From contig CM060474.1 in the NCBI GenBank assembly GCA_030544235.1, positions 6,784,398 through 6,848,397 of the forward strand: DNA of 64,000 nt, read 5' to 3'. This stretch comes from Lepturacanthus savala (taxonomy: Eukaryota; Chordata; Actinopteri; Scombriformes; Trichiuridae). Below the pieces are notes generated by a model, which was given only the letters and a program-made list of their open reading frames with translations, was not told where the DNA came from and made no database searches. The position numbers were made by a program, and so were the translations under genes. Positions 1 through 11,054 of this stretch are shown here, piece by piece (within the stretch, counting starts at the first letter, position 1; every line of letters begins with the position of its first letter).

Positions 1-412
1 TTATCACTGAATTAATACTGAGTTATCACTGAATTAATACTGAGTTATCACTGAATTAATACTGAGTTATCACTGAATTAATACTGAGTTATCACTGAAT
101 TAATACTGAGTTATCACTGAATTAATACTGAGTTATCACTGAATTAATACTGAGTTATCACTGAATTAATACTGAGTTATCACTGAATTAATACGGAGTT
201 ATCACTGAATTAATACGGAGTTATCACTGAATTAATACAGAGTTATCACTGAATTAATACGGAGTTATCACTGAATTAATACAGAGTTATACTGAATTAA
301 TACAGAGTTATCACTGAATTAATACGGAGTTATCACTGAATTAATACGGAGTTATCACTGAATTAATACTGAGTTATCACTGAATTAATACGGAGTTATC
401 ACTAATTAGTCA
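1..412. repeat. 22-bp minisatellite, about 18 copies, open to the left
   Basis: A 22-bp unit (TTATCACTGA followed by ATTAATACTGAG) is repeated head to tail from the first base. The first eight or nine units are uniform. Later ones alternate ACTGAG, ACGGAG and ACAGAG endings, and one unit near 287 has lost a base. The array ends in a short divergent unit at about 400. Its left end is outside the window, so true length is unknown. Confidence 0.95.
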
Positions 413-1375
413 TAATAAAATAAGAACAAATACATTATTTCTTATACTTCCCACCAAGTGTCCCTCTTTTTATAAGTTAAACTAACTTCTAATATCTTTG
501 TCTTACAAACAATAAAAATGAAATAAAAATGTATCAGGTCTAAAATATATATTTTATGAAAAATGATGTGTTAAAACAATAAAGGTTTACATATATTAGT
601 TACAAATACATACATTGATAAATACAAATGCAAATTAATTCTGTGTTCATTTATTACTTTTTAATATATGTATTTTAGATTACATCTAATATTTTATATT
701 TTGTATGTGTTTATTTTAATATCAAATATAATTTTATTGTATACATACTTAAATTATGATGTAGCATGTCACAGGACTTCTATGTCTTGTATTGTTTTGA
801 ATAAATACAATTATATATGTATTTAAAATTATATCTAATATTTTATTTTTGAAAAAATACAATTATCTGTGTATTTATTTTTAATTGTTTTGTGTGTATT
901 ATTTATTTTAATATCAATTTTATTGTATAATAACTTATAAATGATGATGTAGAATGTTACAGTACTTCCATGTATATATATTGTTGTACATACATTTTTT
1001 GTACAAAAAATATTCTAAAAAAATAACCATTAAAGACTGACGGCTATTGATAATTTAAACTGAAATAATTTAATAGTATAAATATGAACTGATGTTTAAC
1101 TGATGAATTAAAGATGGAGTGTCGCCCTCTGCTGTTAATAACTAAAACTGCAACTAGAGGTCAATCATTTTATTAAGTTTATTGACTTTTATTCAATTTG
1201 AATCCAATTTCATTCAACTTTATTGTCATTACACTTGTGTTACAAAACATAATCTTTAATATCATTAAAACTTCTTAAAATAAGATTTGAATTTATATAC
1301 AAAAACATTAAAATGAATTAAATGTTTGATTTAGAAGTTTTTATTTACTTTTAATTGTAATTGTGTTTCTAGCTT
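413..1375. other. AT-rich non-coding stretch
   Basis: No open frame, splice-bounded exon or RNA gene is visible. Positions 1165-1265 read, in reverse, like 10640-10720 (a run ending in the ACACAAGTGTAAT and AACTTTATTG motifs), so part of it is an old interspersed repeat. It presumably lies in an upstream intron of the grip1-like gene. Confidence 0.6.
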
Positions 1376-1379
1376 TTAA

Positions 1380-1845
1380 CCCTCTATTACATGAAATGTT
1401 ATTTAGACTTGGTAAAATGTTTTCAATGTTTTTATTACTTAAAATGTCCTAAATAATATTTAAGAAAAAGTATTTTTAAAAAGTTGTAAATACAGTTTCG
1501 TGCTATGTAAGTCAATGTGACTCCATTAGGTTTATACAATAGGAATTTATTATATTTACATATTGTTGACATATGGAAACAAATCAATTTTAACATATTA
1601 GAAAAAAAACTTTTGAAAAAAAATGAATTAAACTCAGGATCAACTTTTTATTTGGTGAAAATGTTCAACCTTGTCCATCAGCAATAGGGATATCCTGGTC
1701 ATGTGACCTCATACATTATACGTCCTTCAAAATAAAAGCCCCTTTTTTCACACCTAACTGTAAAAACATAGATTTTATATCACAGCTTTTTAGAAAAATA
1801 AAGATAAAACTAATTGTTGCCATGACAACACTATGTAATAGAGGG
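1380..1845. mobile_element. piggyBac-like non-autonomous element (MITE) with TTAA target duplication
   Basis: The 466-bp element starts CCCTCTATTACAT and ends with the exact inverted copy ATGTAATAGAGGG. TTAA lies on both sides (1376-1379 and 1846-1849). A TTAA target and CCC-starting inverted ends are hallmarks of the piggyBac superfamily. There is no coding capacity. Related sequence recurs at 28310-28420, 28650-29074 and 61865-62090. Near its right end it contains GTTGCCATGACAAC, a perfect match to the RFX X-box consensus. Confidence 0.85.
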
Positions 1846-1917
1846 TTAATGCATCTGAAGCAGCAGTGAAGTTCATTCTGTGTGGTTTTTATATGTGTGT
1901 GTGTGTGTGATGTTCAG

Positions 1918-2057
1918 GACCGGAGCGATCCATGTAGGAGATCGGATCCTGGCCATCAACAGCAGCAGCCTGAAGGGGAAACCTCTGAGTGAAGCTATCA
2001 GCCTCCTGCAGCAGGCTGGAGAGACTGTTACCCTGAAAATCAAGAAACAGGGAGAGT
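1918..2057 (+). CDS. grip1: grip1 exon: end of PDZ6
   Basis: Acceptor TGTTCAG precedes 1918; donor GTATGT starts at 2058. The first base completes a codon begun upstream. It encodes the GDRILAINS core and the final strand TVTLKIKKQ of PDZ6. The exact 3' edge is chosen because it is the only strong donor that keeps frame with the next exon. Confidence 0.85.
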
Positions 2058-3542
2058 GTATGTACATAAATACACACTAATACACTAATACACACACTAC
2101 ACACACTATATACACTCTATATACACACAATGCATACTATATACACACTATACACTAATACACACACTACACACACAAAGCTGAAGATTCAACTTAAAAT
2201 GTCTTATTTTGTCCACAACTCAAAGATCATCAGTTTACTATTATAGAGACTAAAGAAACCAGGAAATAATCAGAGAAGAGAAGCTGGAACCAGAGAATTT
2301 GAACATTTACTCCTGAATAAATGACTCTACTCCATTAACTGATTACCTGACTAGTTGTAGATTAATGTGTTAGTTGGCAACTAAACTAATCTTCCTATAG
2401 AGAAAGTGAATAAAATGTTTTCTCAGTGAAAACACTGAACACTTCCTATCTCTGCAGTGTCGAGCCCTAAGTCCTGTGTGATTGGCTCAGGGCTGGGGGC
2501 AGGGCTTAGCCCAGAAAACCAGGATGGAGAGGAGGAGCCTATCGTCATGGTAGCGCCACCATCAGGCCAGAGGCTGTTCAGCACGCTGCCGTCCGTGGAC
2601 AGCGCCGTGGAGTCCTGGGATGGGTCCAATCTGGACAGCAGCTTCACCAGCCCAGGTAGGAGCTGACCCCTGACCTCTGACCCCTGACCTCAGGAGGCCA
2701 GACTATAGGCTTCAAAGCAGAATAGACAGGAAGTCATAGATATATTCACTTCCTGTCTGATCCATGTCTCTAATAGTAGTTTACAGAGAGTTGTCAAACC
2801 TTATACAGTCATGATCCAGTGGGCCCGTTCTGGACCCTTTAATGGGCCGGTTCTGGACCCCGGGCCACATGTTTGACCCTGCTTTAATCTGAAAAGGTGT
2901 GGGAAGAAATCCAGATTTATTTAATCCCACTTCTCCTCCATCAATTCTTCTTATTATAATTATTTTTCTTTCATTTCTCTTACATTATCTTTGCTCATTT
3001 CTATATAAATAATCAAGAAAAAAAAATATTTATTGAGTCAGTGACAAATGAGAAAGTCCAAAACTTTTTAAAACATAGTTTTAGAATCATTCATTAGGTC
3101 TCTATAAATAAAGTACATTGTAAATTTATGTTGGTTTCTTGCTATTTAAAAGTCCATTTGTACCTTGTTTTTTACTTTTTACAAAAATCATGATTTTGTG
3201 TGATTTTTTGACACAAAATGTTAAATGATGTAACTGAAAAAGATGATAAATTATACATATATAATCCACCTAGAATATAAAACTTGTTGATAGCATGTGT
3301 TTTTCATTTTTAAACCTTTTTTAAGAGAGTCAAACTATCTGGTACCAAGTTTTTATAGTTACACCACATCAGAGTTTAACATTATCCCAAATACAACTGA
3401 AATCACAGTATTTTTGTTTCATTCTACAGTAAAGACACAATACTTTAAACAGAAGTACAGTACTTCTACTGTAAATCATAATTAATGAAATACCTCTCTG
3501 GATAATTACTGCTAGTTAATTACACTAACTTTCGGGAGATTT

Positions 3543-3574
<32 letters not shown>

Positions 3575-6500
3575 AAATCCCCTAAAATTAGTAAATTAAA
3601 TAGAGTAACATGGAGGAAAGGCAGCAACGGTTTCTTCTAACACTTTATTGATTGATTGATTTGTATTAGTTATTATATAGAGTCTATAGGAGGATGTGTA
3701 TCATTGTATTAAATCATTTTTTCTTTTTTTATAAAGCTCTGTGATTGATTGTTTTATATAATAATAATTATTATTAATATTATTAATGTCACCTACACAT
3801 AATATTTTTATTGACAGAAGAACCCTTCACAACATCAGATTAAAATAATCCAGGATTAAATATAACAATTACACAGGAAATGGGATTAGTTTTAGTTTAA
3901 ACTGGAGCCAATCAGATCAGGCGGCAGCAGGAGTTATATAATAAATATAATTTATATAATAACTAGATTATATCTGTGTGTAGCTCCTCCGTTTCAGTCG
4001 TCACCCTACAGTTTCCATGAGTGGCGTAACGCCAAGACGACCAACAGCCAATCATCTTCCTCCGCCCGCCAGAGAGCCAATCCGCTGTCAGACCTCGGCC
4101 TGAGCGACGACGACTGGGACCGCCCACCACTCGGAGGGTGAGAGACGTTTTTTTTATTAACGAGTTTCTACGTTGTTTCCCCCCTAGCTGCTGTTAGCGT
4201 GTTAGCGGTCCCTATTGGCGGCAGTTGGAGTTGCTAGCGGCGAGCTAACGGTAGTAACTGTGTCTCTGTCTGCAGAGCCTGTAATCTGCCCAGCGGCCTT
4301 ATCTCTGACAGCAGGTACCGCCTTTGACCTTTGATCTTTTGACTCCTCCCCTCACCCCTCCAGCAGATACCCTCACCTGGTGACCTTTGACCCCCCTGCC
4401 ACAGACAGACACATACACCCGGTGTATGTTCTAACCACACCTGTCCCGTCCTGTCCGTAACACACCAGCATGACGTTCACCCTGGTCCACCTGTGCTGCT
4501 CTCTGATTGGCTGACCTCTGATCTCTGACCTCTCCTCCAGGTTTACCGTAGAGCACGACGGGACAGAACCGGACCAGGAGGAGAATTTCTGGTCTCAGGC
4601 CCTGGAGGATCTGGAGACCTGTGGCCAGAGTGGAATCCTCAGAGAGCTGGAGGTGGGTTTAAATAAAGATTTAAAGGAACACAACAAAACTTTATTGATA
4701 CCCTCATTTCAAGAATAGCAGCATGTTGTACTACAAAAACATATTTTCATTGAAAAAAAGAAGAATTAAACGTCTAAGTTTTCTATTAAAATGAAGAGTT
4801 ACAGCAGTAGTTGGTAGTAGTCGTAGTAGTTGTAGTATTAGTAGTAGCAGCAGTAGTTTTATTAGTTTTAATAGTTTTATTAGTTTTAATAATTTTATTA
4901 GTAATACTCATTCTTCTCATACCTACAGATGTTTATATAAATACATCACTGGGTAATAATCTGATTTTTTTATCTGACTTGGCTGAAATCAGAAATGACT
5001 CCTTTTCTTCCAGGAGTCAGGAAAGGAGACACAGCTCCTCCCTCTGGTATCCTCCTCCCCCCTCCCTTCTCCACTAACCTCCTCGTCTCTGTATCCAGAG
5101 CGTTAGCTCATGGATTAGCAGCCATGCTAGCTGTTTTTGGTGGTGACTCTAATCGCAGCTACAGACCACGGTTGCATCTTTGTGACATCACAGAGCTTCT
5201 TAACGTCACATTGCACCGGGCATGGCAGTTTGAGCAAGGCATGCTGGAGTTTGTAGTTTGTTTAAGCAGTGATGGAGCATGCATCTGCTGAGTGGACAGA
5301 TAATACTGACTCATTATAATCCTCTAACATGAAGTAGAAACAAGTTTCCATTAGTTTCTTTATTATTGCAACTTAATTTAAAATTGCATTGAACCAACAA
5401 ACAATATCAAATTGGCCGGTTTAGCTTTTCTACTGATTAATAACTGTCATTAGATTTTAAGTTGGTAACAAAAGATGTGTTAAATCAAATGACTTTACTA
5501 TATTAATTTAAAGTAGTTTAATTTGTTCTTCAGTTAATTACAATAGCAATAACAAATTTCTAAGTAACAGTAATTCATTAACCTTAACGAGCTGTTACCT
5601 GAACCTCAAAGGTTACTGCGGCAACTTGAGCCGGTTGCCAATAGCGACGGCAGCACTGCAGCTGACAGACAGAAATGTGGAGAAAAAACAGCATTTTTCT
5701 CCCTCTGCGCTGGTCTCCTGTTTGAGCTCTGACTGATAAAACAGTTGCTGGTATCAGAAAATAACATGGACCATCACTTTAATAAAGTTGTGGTGACATT
5801 TATTCTTTCTACAGTAAATATTTGGAGACACTGGCAGGTTTAAGACAGAGTTTTCTTCTGCTTCTCTGAAAATATGTTTGTATTTCTTTGCTTCATCACA
5901 CAATGACACCACTTCCCGCTATTCTCTTTACATTTCGCTGTACAAAATATGCTGCAAACAAAAACAAACATTGCAGGAAATAGAAGAAAGACCACAGCAA
6001 ATTAAAAAAATGATGCCAGTAAAAAAAGCCACATCAGAAGTGGATTAGTGGAGTTTTGTTGCTGTTGCACCAGTGTGAGAAGATGATGAAAAACACTGAA
6101 CTTTCTCTTTGTTTTCCAGTTCGTATTCCTGTTCTTGTTACTTATAACTACAGAAATCTATCAGTAGATGTGTTTATTGTAAAAGGTTAAAGAGGTTAAA
6201 GGTCACACTCGCAGGTTTTCTTTAACATCCATATTTGTGATTGCAGCTTGTTTCTGATTGGCTGCCTCTGATTGGACGCTATTTAACCGTCTTCCTCTGA
6301 TTGGCTGTTTTCAGGCGACCATCATGTCTGGCTCCACCCTCAGCCTGAACCATGACCCCGCCCCCCTGCGCAGCACGCTAGGACGCCAGGCTAGCTTCCA
6401 GGAACGCAGCAGCTCCAGACCAACGGTGACCTCTGACCTCTGACCTTCTCTATTCTGTTCTCTTCTCCATTATCTCACACCTTCAATGTGTGATTCAGAG

Positions 6501-9500
6501 TTTTAAAGGATCTTTCCTGTGGGGTTTTTGCAGGTGACTCCTCGGTCAAACACTCTGCCCTCAGACCCTCAGCGCCGAGCCTTCGCCATGAGGAAGATGA
6601 GACAGGAAGTCAACGAGATCCTGAACCAGAACCCTGTGGAACTTCACAAGGTGACAAATAGATCACTAAATTACATCAATCAAGGCATTTTTAAATATAT
6701 TCACATCATTTAGACAAATGCAGATTCACAGGGAACAACACAGACTTTTGTTAACACAATTGATTTATCTTCTGATGACTCTCCTCAATTAGTCAATAAA
6801 TAATTTAGTCAATAAAACATTAAAAATAGTAAAAAAAAATGCATTTTCAGTTTCTTTGAGGTCATGATGGTTGATTTCTCTAACAGTTTAAAATGTTGAG
6901 ATATTCACTTTCTTTGTCAATTATCACAAAAAAGCATGAAAAGAAAAACAATTTAAACAATTTATTTCATTCTTATATAATAGACACTACGGCTGCAACT
7001 AACGACTTTTTTGATAGTTGATTAATATAAAGCTGAAGATTCAACCTAAAATGTATTTTTTTTGTCCACAACCCAAAGATCACCAGTTTATTATTATAGA
7101 GACTAAAGGAACCAGGAAATGTGATATGTGTCTGTGTGTGTGTGTAGCTGACTCTGGAGAAGGCCACGGATCTAGAGGACTTTGGTTTCAGTGTTTCTGA
7201 CGGGATGTTGGACCGAGGAGTCTACGTCAACAACATCAGAGCTGGAGGACCAGCAGAGAGAGGAGGACTCAGAGCCTACGATAGAATACTACAGGTACAA
7301 CACACACACACATACACACAGATAGAATACTACAGGTACGACACACACTGATAGAATACTACAGGTACGACACACACACACACAGATAGAATACTACAGG
7401 TACGACACACACACACACAGATAGAATACTACAGGTACGACACACACACACACTGATAGAATACTACAGGTACAACACACACACACACACAGATAGAATA
7501 CTACAGGTACGACACACACACACACACACACAGATAGAATACTACAGGTACGACACACACACACACAGATAGAATACTACAGGTACGACACACACACACA
7601 CTGATAGAATACTACAGGTACGACACACACACAGATAGAATACTACAGGTACAACACACACACACACACAGATAGAATACTACAGGTACAACACACACAC
7701 ACACACAGATAGAATACTACAGGTACGACACACACACACACACAGATAGAATACTACAGGTACGACACACACACACACTGATAGAATACTACAGGTACAA
7801 CACACACACACACAGATAGAATACTACAGGTACGACACACACACACACTGATAGAATACTACAGGTACAACACACACACACACTGATAGAATACTACAGG
7901 TACGACACACACACACACACACACACACTGATAGAATACTACAGGTACGACACACACACTGATAGAATACTACAGGTACGACACACACACACACTGATAG
8001 AATACTACAGGTACGACACACACACACACTGATAGAATACTACAGGTACGACACACACACACACTGATAGAATACTACAGGTACAACACACACACACACA
8101 CTGATAGAATACTACAGGTACGACACACACACAGATAGAATACTACAGGTACGACACACACACACACTGATAGAATACTACAGGTACAACACACACACAC
8201 ACTGATAGAATACTACAGGTACGACACACACACTGATAGAATACTACAGGTACGACACACACACACACTGATAGAATACTACAGGTACGACACACACACA
8301 CACTGATAGAATACTACAGGTACGACACACACACACACTGATAGAATACTACAGGTACAACACACACACACACACTGATAGAATACTACAGGTACGACAC
8401 ACACACACACAGATAGAATACTACAGGTACGACACACACACACACTGATAGAATACTACAGGTACAACACACACACACACACAGATAGAATACTACAGGT
8501 ACGACACACACACACACAGATAGAATACTACAGGTACGACACACACACACACTGATAGAATACTACAGGTACGACACACACACAGATAGAATACTACAGG
8601 TACAACACACACACACACACAGATAGAATACTACAGGTACAACACACACACACACACAGATAGAATACTACAGGTACGACACACACACACACACAGATAG
8701 AATACTACAGGTACGACACACACACACACTGATAGAATACTACAGGTACAACACACACACACAGATAGAATACTACAGGTACGACACACACACACACTGA
8801 TAGAATACTACAGGTACGACACACACACACACAGATAGAATACTACAGGTACAACACACACACACACTGATAGAATACTACAGGTACGACACACACACAC
8901 ACTGATAGAATACTACAGGTACGACACACACACACACACTGATAGAATACTACAGGTACGACACACACACACACTGATAGAATACTACAGGTACAACACA
9001 CACACACACACTGATAGAATACTACAGGTACGACACACACACACACAGATAGAATACTACAGGTACGACACACACACACACTGATAGAATACTACAGGTA
9101 CAACACACACACACACTGATAGAATACTACAGGTACGACACACACACACACACACACACTGATAGAATACTACAGGTACGACACACACACTGATAGAATA
9201 CTACAGGTACGACACACACACACACTGATAGAATACTACAGGTACGACACACACACACACTGATAGAATACTACAGGTACGACACACACACACACTGATA
9301 GAATACTACAGGTACAACACACACACACACTGATAGAATACTACAGGTACGACACACACACAGATAGAATACTACAGGTACAACACACACACACACACAG
9401 ATAGAATACTACAGGTACAACACACACACACACACAGATAGAATACTACAGGTACGACACACACACACACACAGATAGAATACTACAGGTACGACACACA

Positions 9501-11054
9501 CACACACTGATAGAATACTACAGGTACAACACACACACACAGATAGAATACTACAGGTACGACACACACACACACTGATAGAATACTACAGGTACGACAC
9601 ACACACACACAGATAGAATACTACAGGTACAACACACACACACACTGATAGAATACTACAGGTACGACACACACACACACTGATAGAATACTACAGGTAC
9701 GACACACACACACACACTGATAGAATACTACAGGTACGACACACACACACACTGATAGAATACTACAGGTACAACACACACACACACACTGATAGAATAC
9801 TACAGGTACGACACACACACACACAGATAGAATACTACAGGTACGACACACACACACACTGATAGAATACTACAGGTACAACACACACACACACTGATAG
9901 AATACTACAGGTACGACACACACACACACACACACACTGATAGAATACTACAGGTACGACACACACACACACACAGATAGAATACTACAGGTACGACACA
10001 CACACACACTGATAGAATACTACAGGTACAACACACACACACACTGATAGAATACTACAGGTACGACACACACACACACACACACACTGATAGAATACTA
10101 CAGGTACGACACACACACACACTGATAGAATACTACAGGTACGACACACACACTGATAGAATACTACAGGTACGACACACACACACACTGATAGAATACT
10201 ACAGGTACGACACACACACACACTGATAGAATACTACAGGTACGACACACACACACACTGATAGAATACTACAGGTACAACACACACACACACACTGATA
10301 GAATACTACAGGTACGACACACACACAGATAGAATACTACAGGTACGACACACACACACACTGATAGAATACTACAGGTACAACACACACACACACTGAT
10401 AGAATACTACAGGTACGACACACACACTGATAGAATACTACAGGTACGACACACACACACACTGATAGAATACTACAGGTACGACACACACACACACACA
10501 CACTGATAGAATACTATCTCTCTAACTCTGTATTGCATGAAATATTACTTGGATGGATATGGTAAAACATGATTTGAATGTCTGAATCAATCTGATGACA
10601 TTTATGAAATAAAAACAGCATTTTCCTATTTTCAGAAGTTGGAATTATATTAAAGATTATGTTTTGTAACACAAGTGTAATCACAATAAAGTTGATTGAA
10701 ATTGAATAAAAGTCAATAAAGTCTTAATAAAAACAGATTTGAATGAGTCTTTGTTTCCCTCTGAATTAACCGTCTTAGATAAACCACGTCAGGACCAGGG
10801 ACTTCGACTGTTGTCTGGTGGTTCCTCTGATCGCTGAGTCCTCCAATCACCTGGAACTTGTCATCAGCCGTAACCCCGCCTCCGGCTCCTCCCCCCCCGG
10901 CCCGCTGGCCAATCACACGGACCGCACCAACAACGCCTCGCCCCAGCCGGCCGGCGGCGAGCCGGGTCCGTCGGAGGGCGAGGACGGGCCGCTGAAATGG
11001 AGCCAGCCGGGAGACGGGCTGGGGGCGGGGCTTGTTAATAATAAATCCTTATAG
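1918..11054 (+). CDS. grip1: Glutamate receptor-interacting protein (GRIP1-like), C-terminal part, nine exons
   Basis: Coding exons: 1918-2057, 2458-2655, 3984-4137, 4276-4314, 4541-4652, 6315-6425, 6534-6650, 7148-7294, 10779-11054. They join in one frame to 430 codons plus a TAG stop; the 5' part lies left of the window. GRIP proteins are cytoplasmic multi-PDZ scaffolds that hold AMPA receptors and transport cargo at synapses. Exon one gives the end of PDZ6 (HVGDRILAINSSSLKGKPLS). A serine-rich linker with ENFWSQALEDLETCGQSGIL follows, then PDZ7 (FGFSVSDGML to RDFDCCLVVPLIAESSN) and a glycine/proline-rich tail. Linker motifs ATIMSGST, GRQASFQERSSSRP and RSNTLPSD fit GRIP1 better than mammalian GRIP2, but a teleost grip2 copy cannot be excluded. 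The last intron, splitting PDZ7, holds a 3.2-kb satellite built from the exon end and its donor. Confidence 0.88.
2058..2180. repeat. CA/ATAC-rich low-complexity tract directly after a grip1 donor
   Basis: Imperfect repeats of ACACACTA and ATATACAC units begin right after the GTATGT donor and run for about 120 bases. Not coding. Confidence 0.8.
2177..2395. repeat. Interspersed repeat copy (AAGCTGAAGATTCAAC family)
   Basis: Shares long stretches with 6985-7125, 12935-13110, 30117-30240, 30745-30995 (reverse) and 33175-33366, for example AAAGATCATCAGTTTACTAT and AGAGACTAAAGAAACCAGG. Intact copies end in ATTAAT-rich sequence and GTTGCAG. I recognise this as a common percomorph non-autonomous repeat but cannot assign its superfamily. 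Confidence 0.75.
2458..2655 (+). CDS. grip1: grip1 exon: linker after PDZ6
   Basis: Acceptor CTCTGCAG and donor GTAGGA. Encodes an acidic, glycine-rich linker ending with TLPSVDSAVESWDGSNLDSS, a segment conserved in GRIP proteins. Confidence 0.88.
2656..3983. other. grip1 intron with repeat debris
   Basis: 2820-2885 resembles the end of a hAT-type repeat (GGGCCACATGTTTGACCC). An (AT)n tract lies at 3543-3567. No exon is supported. Confidence 0.6.
3050..3380. repeat. Interspersed repeat shared with 50140-50275
   Basis: Both loci have AAAACTTTTTAAAA, then a TCTATAAAT run, then TTTAAACC, AAACTATCTGGTAC or AAACTGTCTGGTAC and CACATCA in the same order. A third partial match (AGAATATAAAAC) is at 25435-25485. 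Coding potential is absent. Confidence 0.6.
3984..4137 (+). CDS. grip1: grip1 exon: serine-rich linker
   Basis: The acceptor is the TAG at 3981-3983. A closer TTTCAG at 3991-3996 would put a stop in frame, so the upstream acceptor is the one that works. Encodes FQSSPYSFHEWRN to LSDDDWDRPPLG. Donor GTGAGA at 4138. Confidence 0.85.
4276..4314 (+). CDS. grip1: grip1 39-bp exon
   Basis: A short in-frame exon (acceptor TCTGCAG, donor GTACCG) encoding ACNLPSGLISDSR. Its length is a multiple of three, so it could be skipped without a frame change. Confidence 0.8.
4541..4652 (+). CDS. grip1: grip1 exon: ENFWSQALEDLETCG segment
   Basis: Acceptor TCCTCCAG, donor GTGGGT. Encodes the acidic lead and the highly conserved ENFWSQALEDLETCGQSGIL helix-forming segment that identifies the GRIP family. 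Confidence 0.93.
4653..6314. other. grip1 intron
   Basis: Starts with ordinary intron sequence. 4803-4907 is a degenerate GTAGTA / TTTTAATTAG triplet-like simple repeat. The rest shows no exon with both splice sites and conserved coding content. Confidence 0.65.
6315..6425 (+). CDS. grip1: grip1 exon: ATIMSGST / GRQASFQERSSS segment
   Basis: Acceptor TTTTCAG, donor GTGACC, phase 0 on both sides (37 codons). The two motifs named are the best evidence for GRIP1 over mammalian GRIP2. Confidence 0.9.
6534..6650 (+). CDS. grip1: grip1 exon: basic linker before PDZ7
   Basis: Acceptor TTTTTGCAG, donor GTGACA, 39 codons in phase 0. Encodes TPRSNTLPSD, a basic stretch (AMRKMRQEVNEIL) and PVELHK leading into PDZ7. 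Confidence 0.92.
6985..7125. repeat. Interspersed repeat copy (AAGCTGAAGATTCAAC family)
   Basis: Starts CGGCTGCAACTAACGA, then TAAAGCTGAAGATTCAACC and TCACCAGTTTATTATTATAG. It ends about 20 bases before the acceptor of the PDZ7 exon, so the (TG)n acceptor tract borders it. Confidence 0.7.
7148..7294 (+). CDS. grip1: grip1 exon: first two-thirds of PDZ7
   Basis: 49 codons in phase 0, acceptor GTGTGTAG. Encodes LTLEKATDLEDFGFSVSDGM to GGLRAYDRILQ. The carboxylate-binding loop reads FGFS. The donor is CTACAG|GTACAA, a weak site with A at +5, and it is the founder of the tandem array that follows at once. Confidence 0.93.
7285..10516 (+). repeat. Satellite built from an exon end plus splice donor plus CA tract, about 90 copies
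   Basis: The unit is GATAGAATACTACAG, GTACRAC, then (AC)n and a T or A, about 36 bp on average. The first 15 bases equal the last 15 bases of the grip1 PDZ7 exon (encoding the end of YDRILQ), and GTACAAC is that exon's own donor. I counted 91 occurrences of CTACAGGTAC including the native one. Roughly two thirds carry GTACGA and the rest GTACAA. Length varies with the CA run. A longer period of 778 bp is visible: 8843-9079 equals 9621-9857. The last unit is cut off after ATACTAT at about 10516. Confidence 0.97.
10525..10735. repeat. Interspersed repeat fragment related to the 1380-1845 element
   Basis: CTCTGTATTGCATGAAATAT followed by GGTAAAACATG parallels CTCTATTACATGAAATGTTA and GGTAAAATG at 1382-1420. 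The second half is a reverse match to 1165-1265. Confidence 0.6.
10779..11054 (+). CDS. grip1: grip1 last coding exon: end of PDZ7 and C-terminal tail
   Basis: Acceptor CGTCTTAG. It opens with INHVRTRDFDCCLVVPLIAE, the end of PDZ7, then SRNPASGSSPPG and a Gly/Pro-rich tail ending NNKSL before TAG at 11052-11054. The tail is very GC-rich compared with the flanking DNA. The pyrimidine tract before the acceptor is poor. Confidence 0.9.
   Translation: MNHVRTRDFDCCLVVPLIAESSNHLELVISRNPASGSSPPGPLANHTDRTNNASPQPAGGEPGPSEGEDGPLKWSQPGDGLGAGLVNNKSL

Noticed and set aside
1..412. Possible CRISPR array (regular repeats)
   Set aside because: Units are directly adjacent with no unique spacers, and the DNA is eukaryotic; the same holds for all other arrays here.
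3991..3996. TTTCAG as acceptor of the third grip1 exon
   Set aside because: It would shift the frame into a TGA; the TAG acceptor at 3981-3983 keeps frame and the conserved FQSSPYSF sequence.
4811..5077. Plus frame with poly-Val/Leu
   Set aside because: Translation of a GTA/GTT simple repeat in a grip1 intron.
7824..10221. Minus-strand frames of 67-78 codons (MCVCRTCSILSVCVC pattern)
   Set aside because: They are translations of the CA-rich satellite and exist only because one unit shift keeps frame; no gene evidence.
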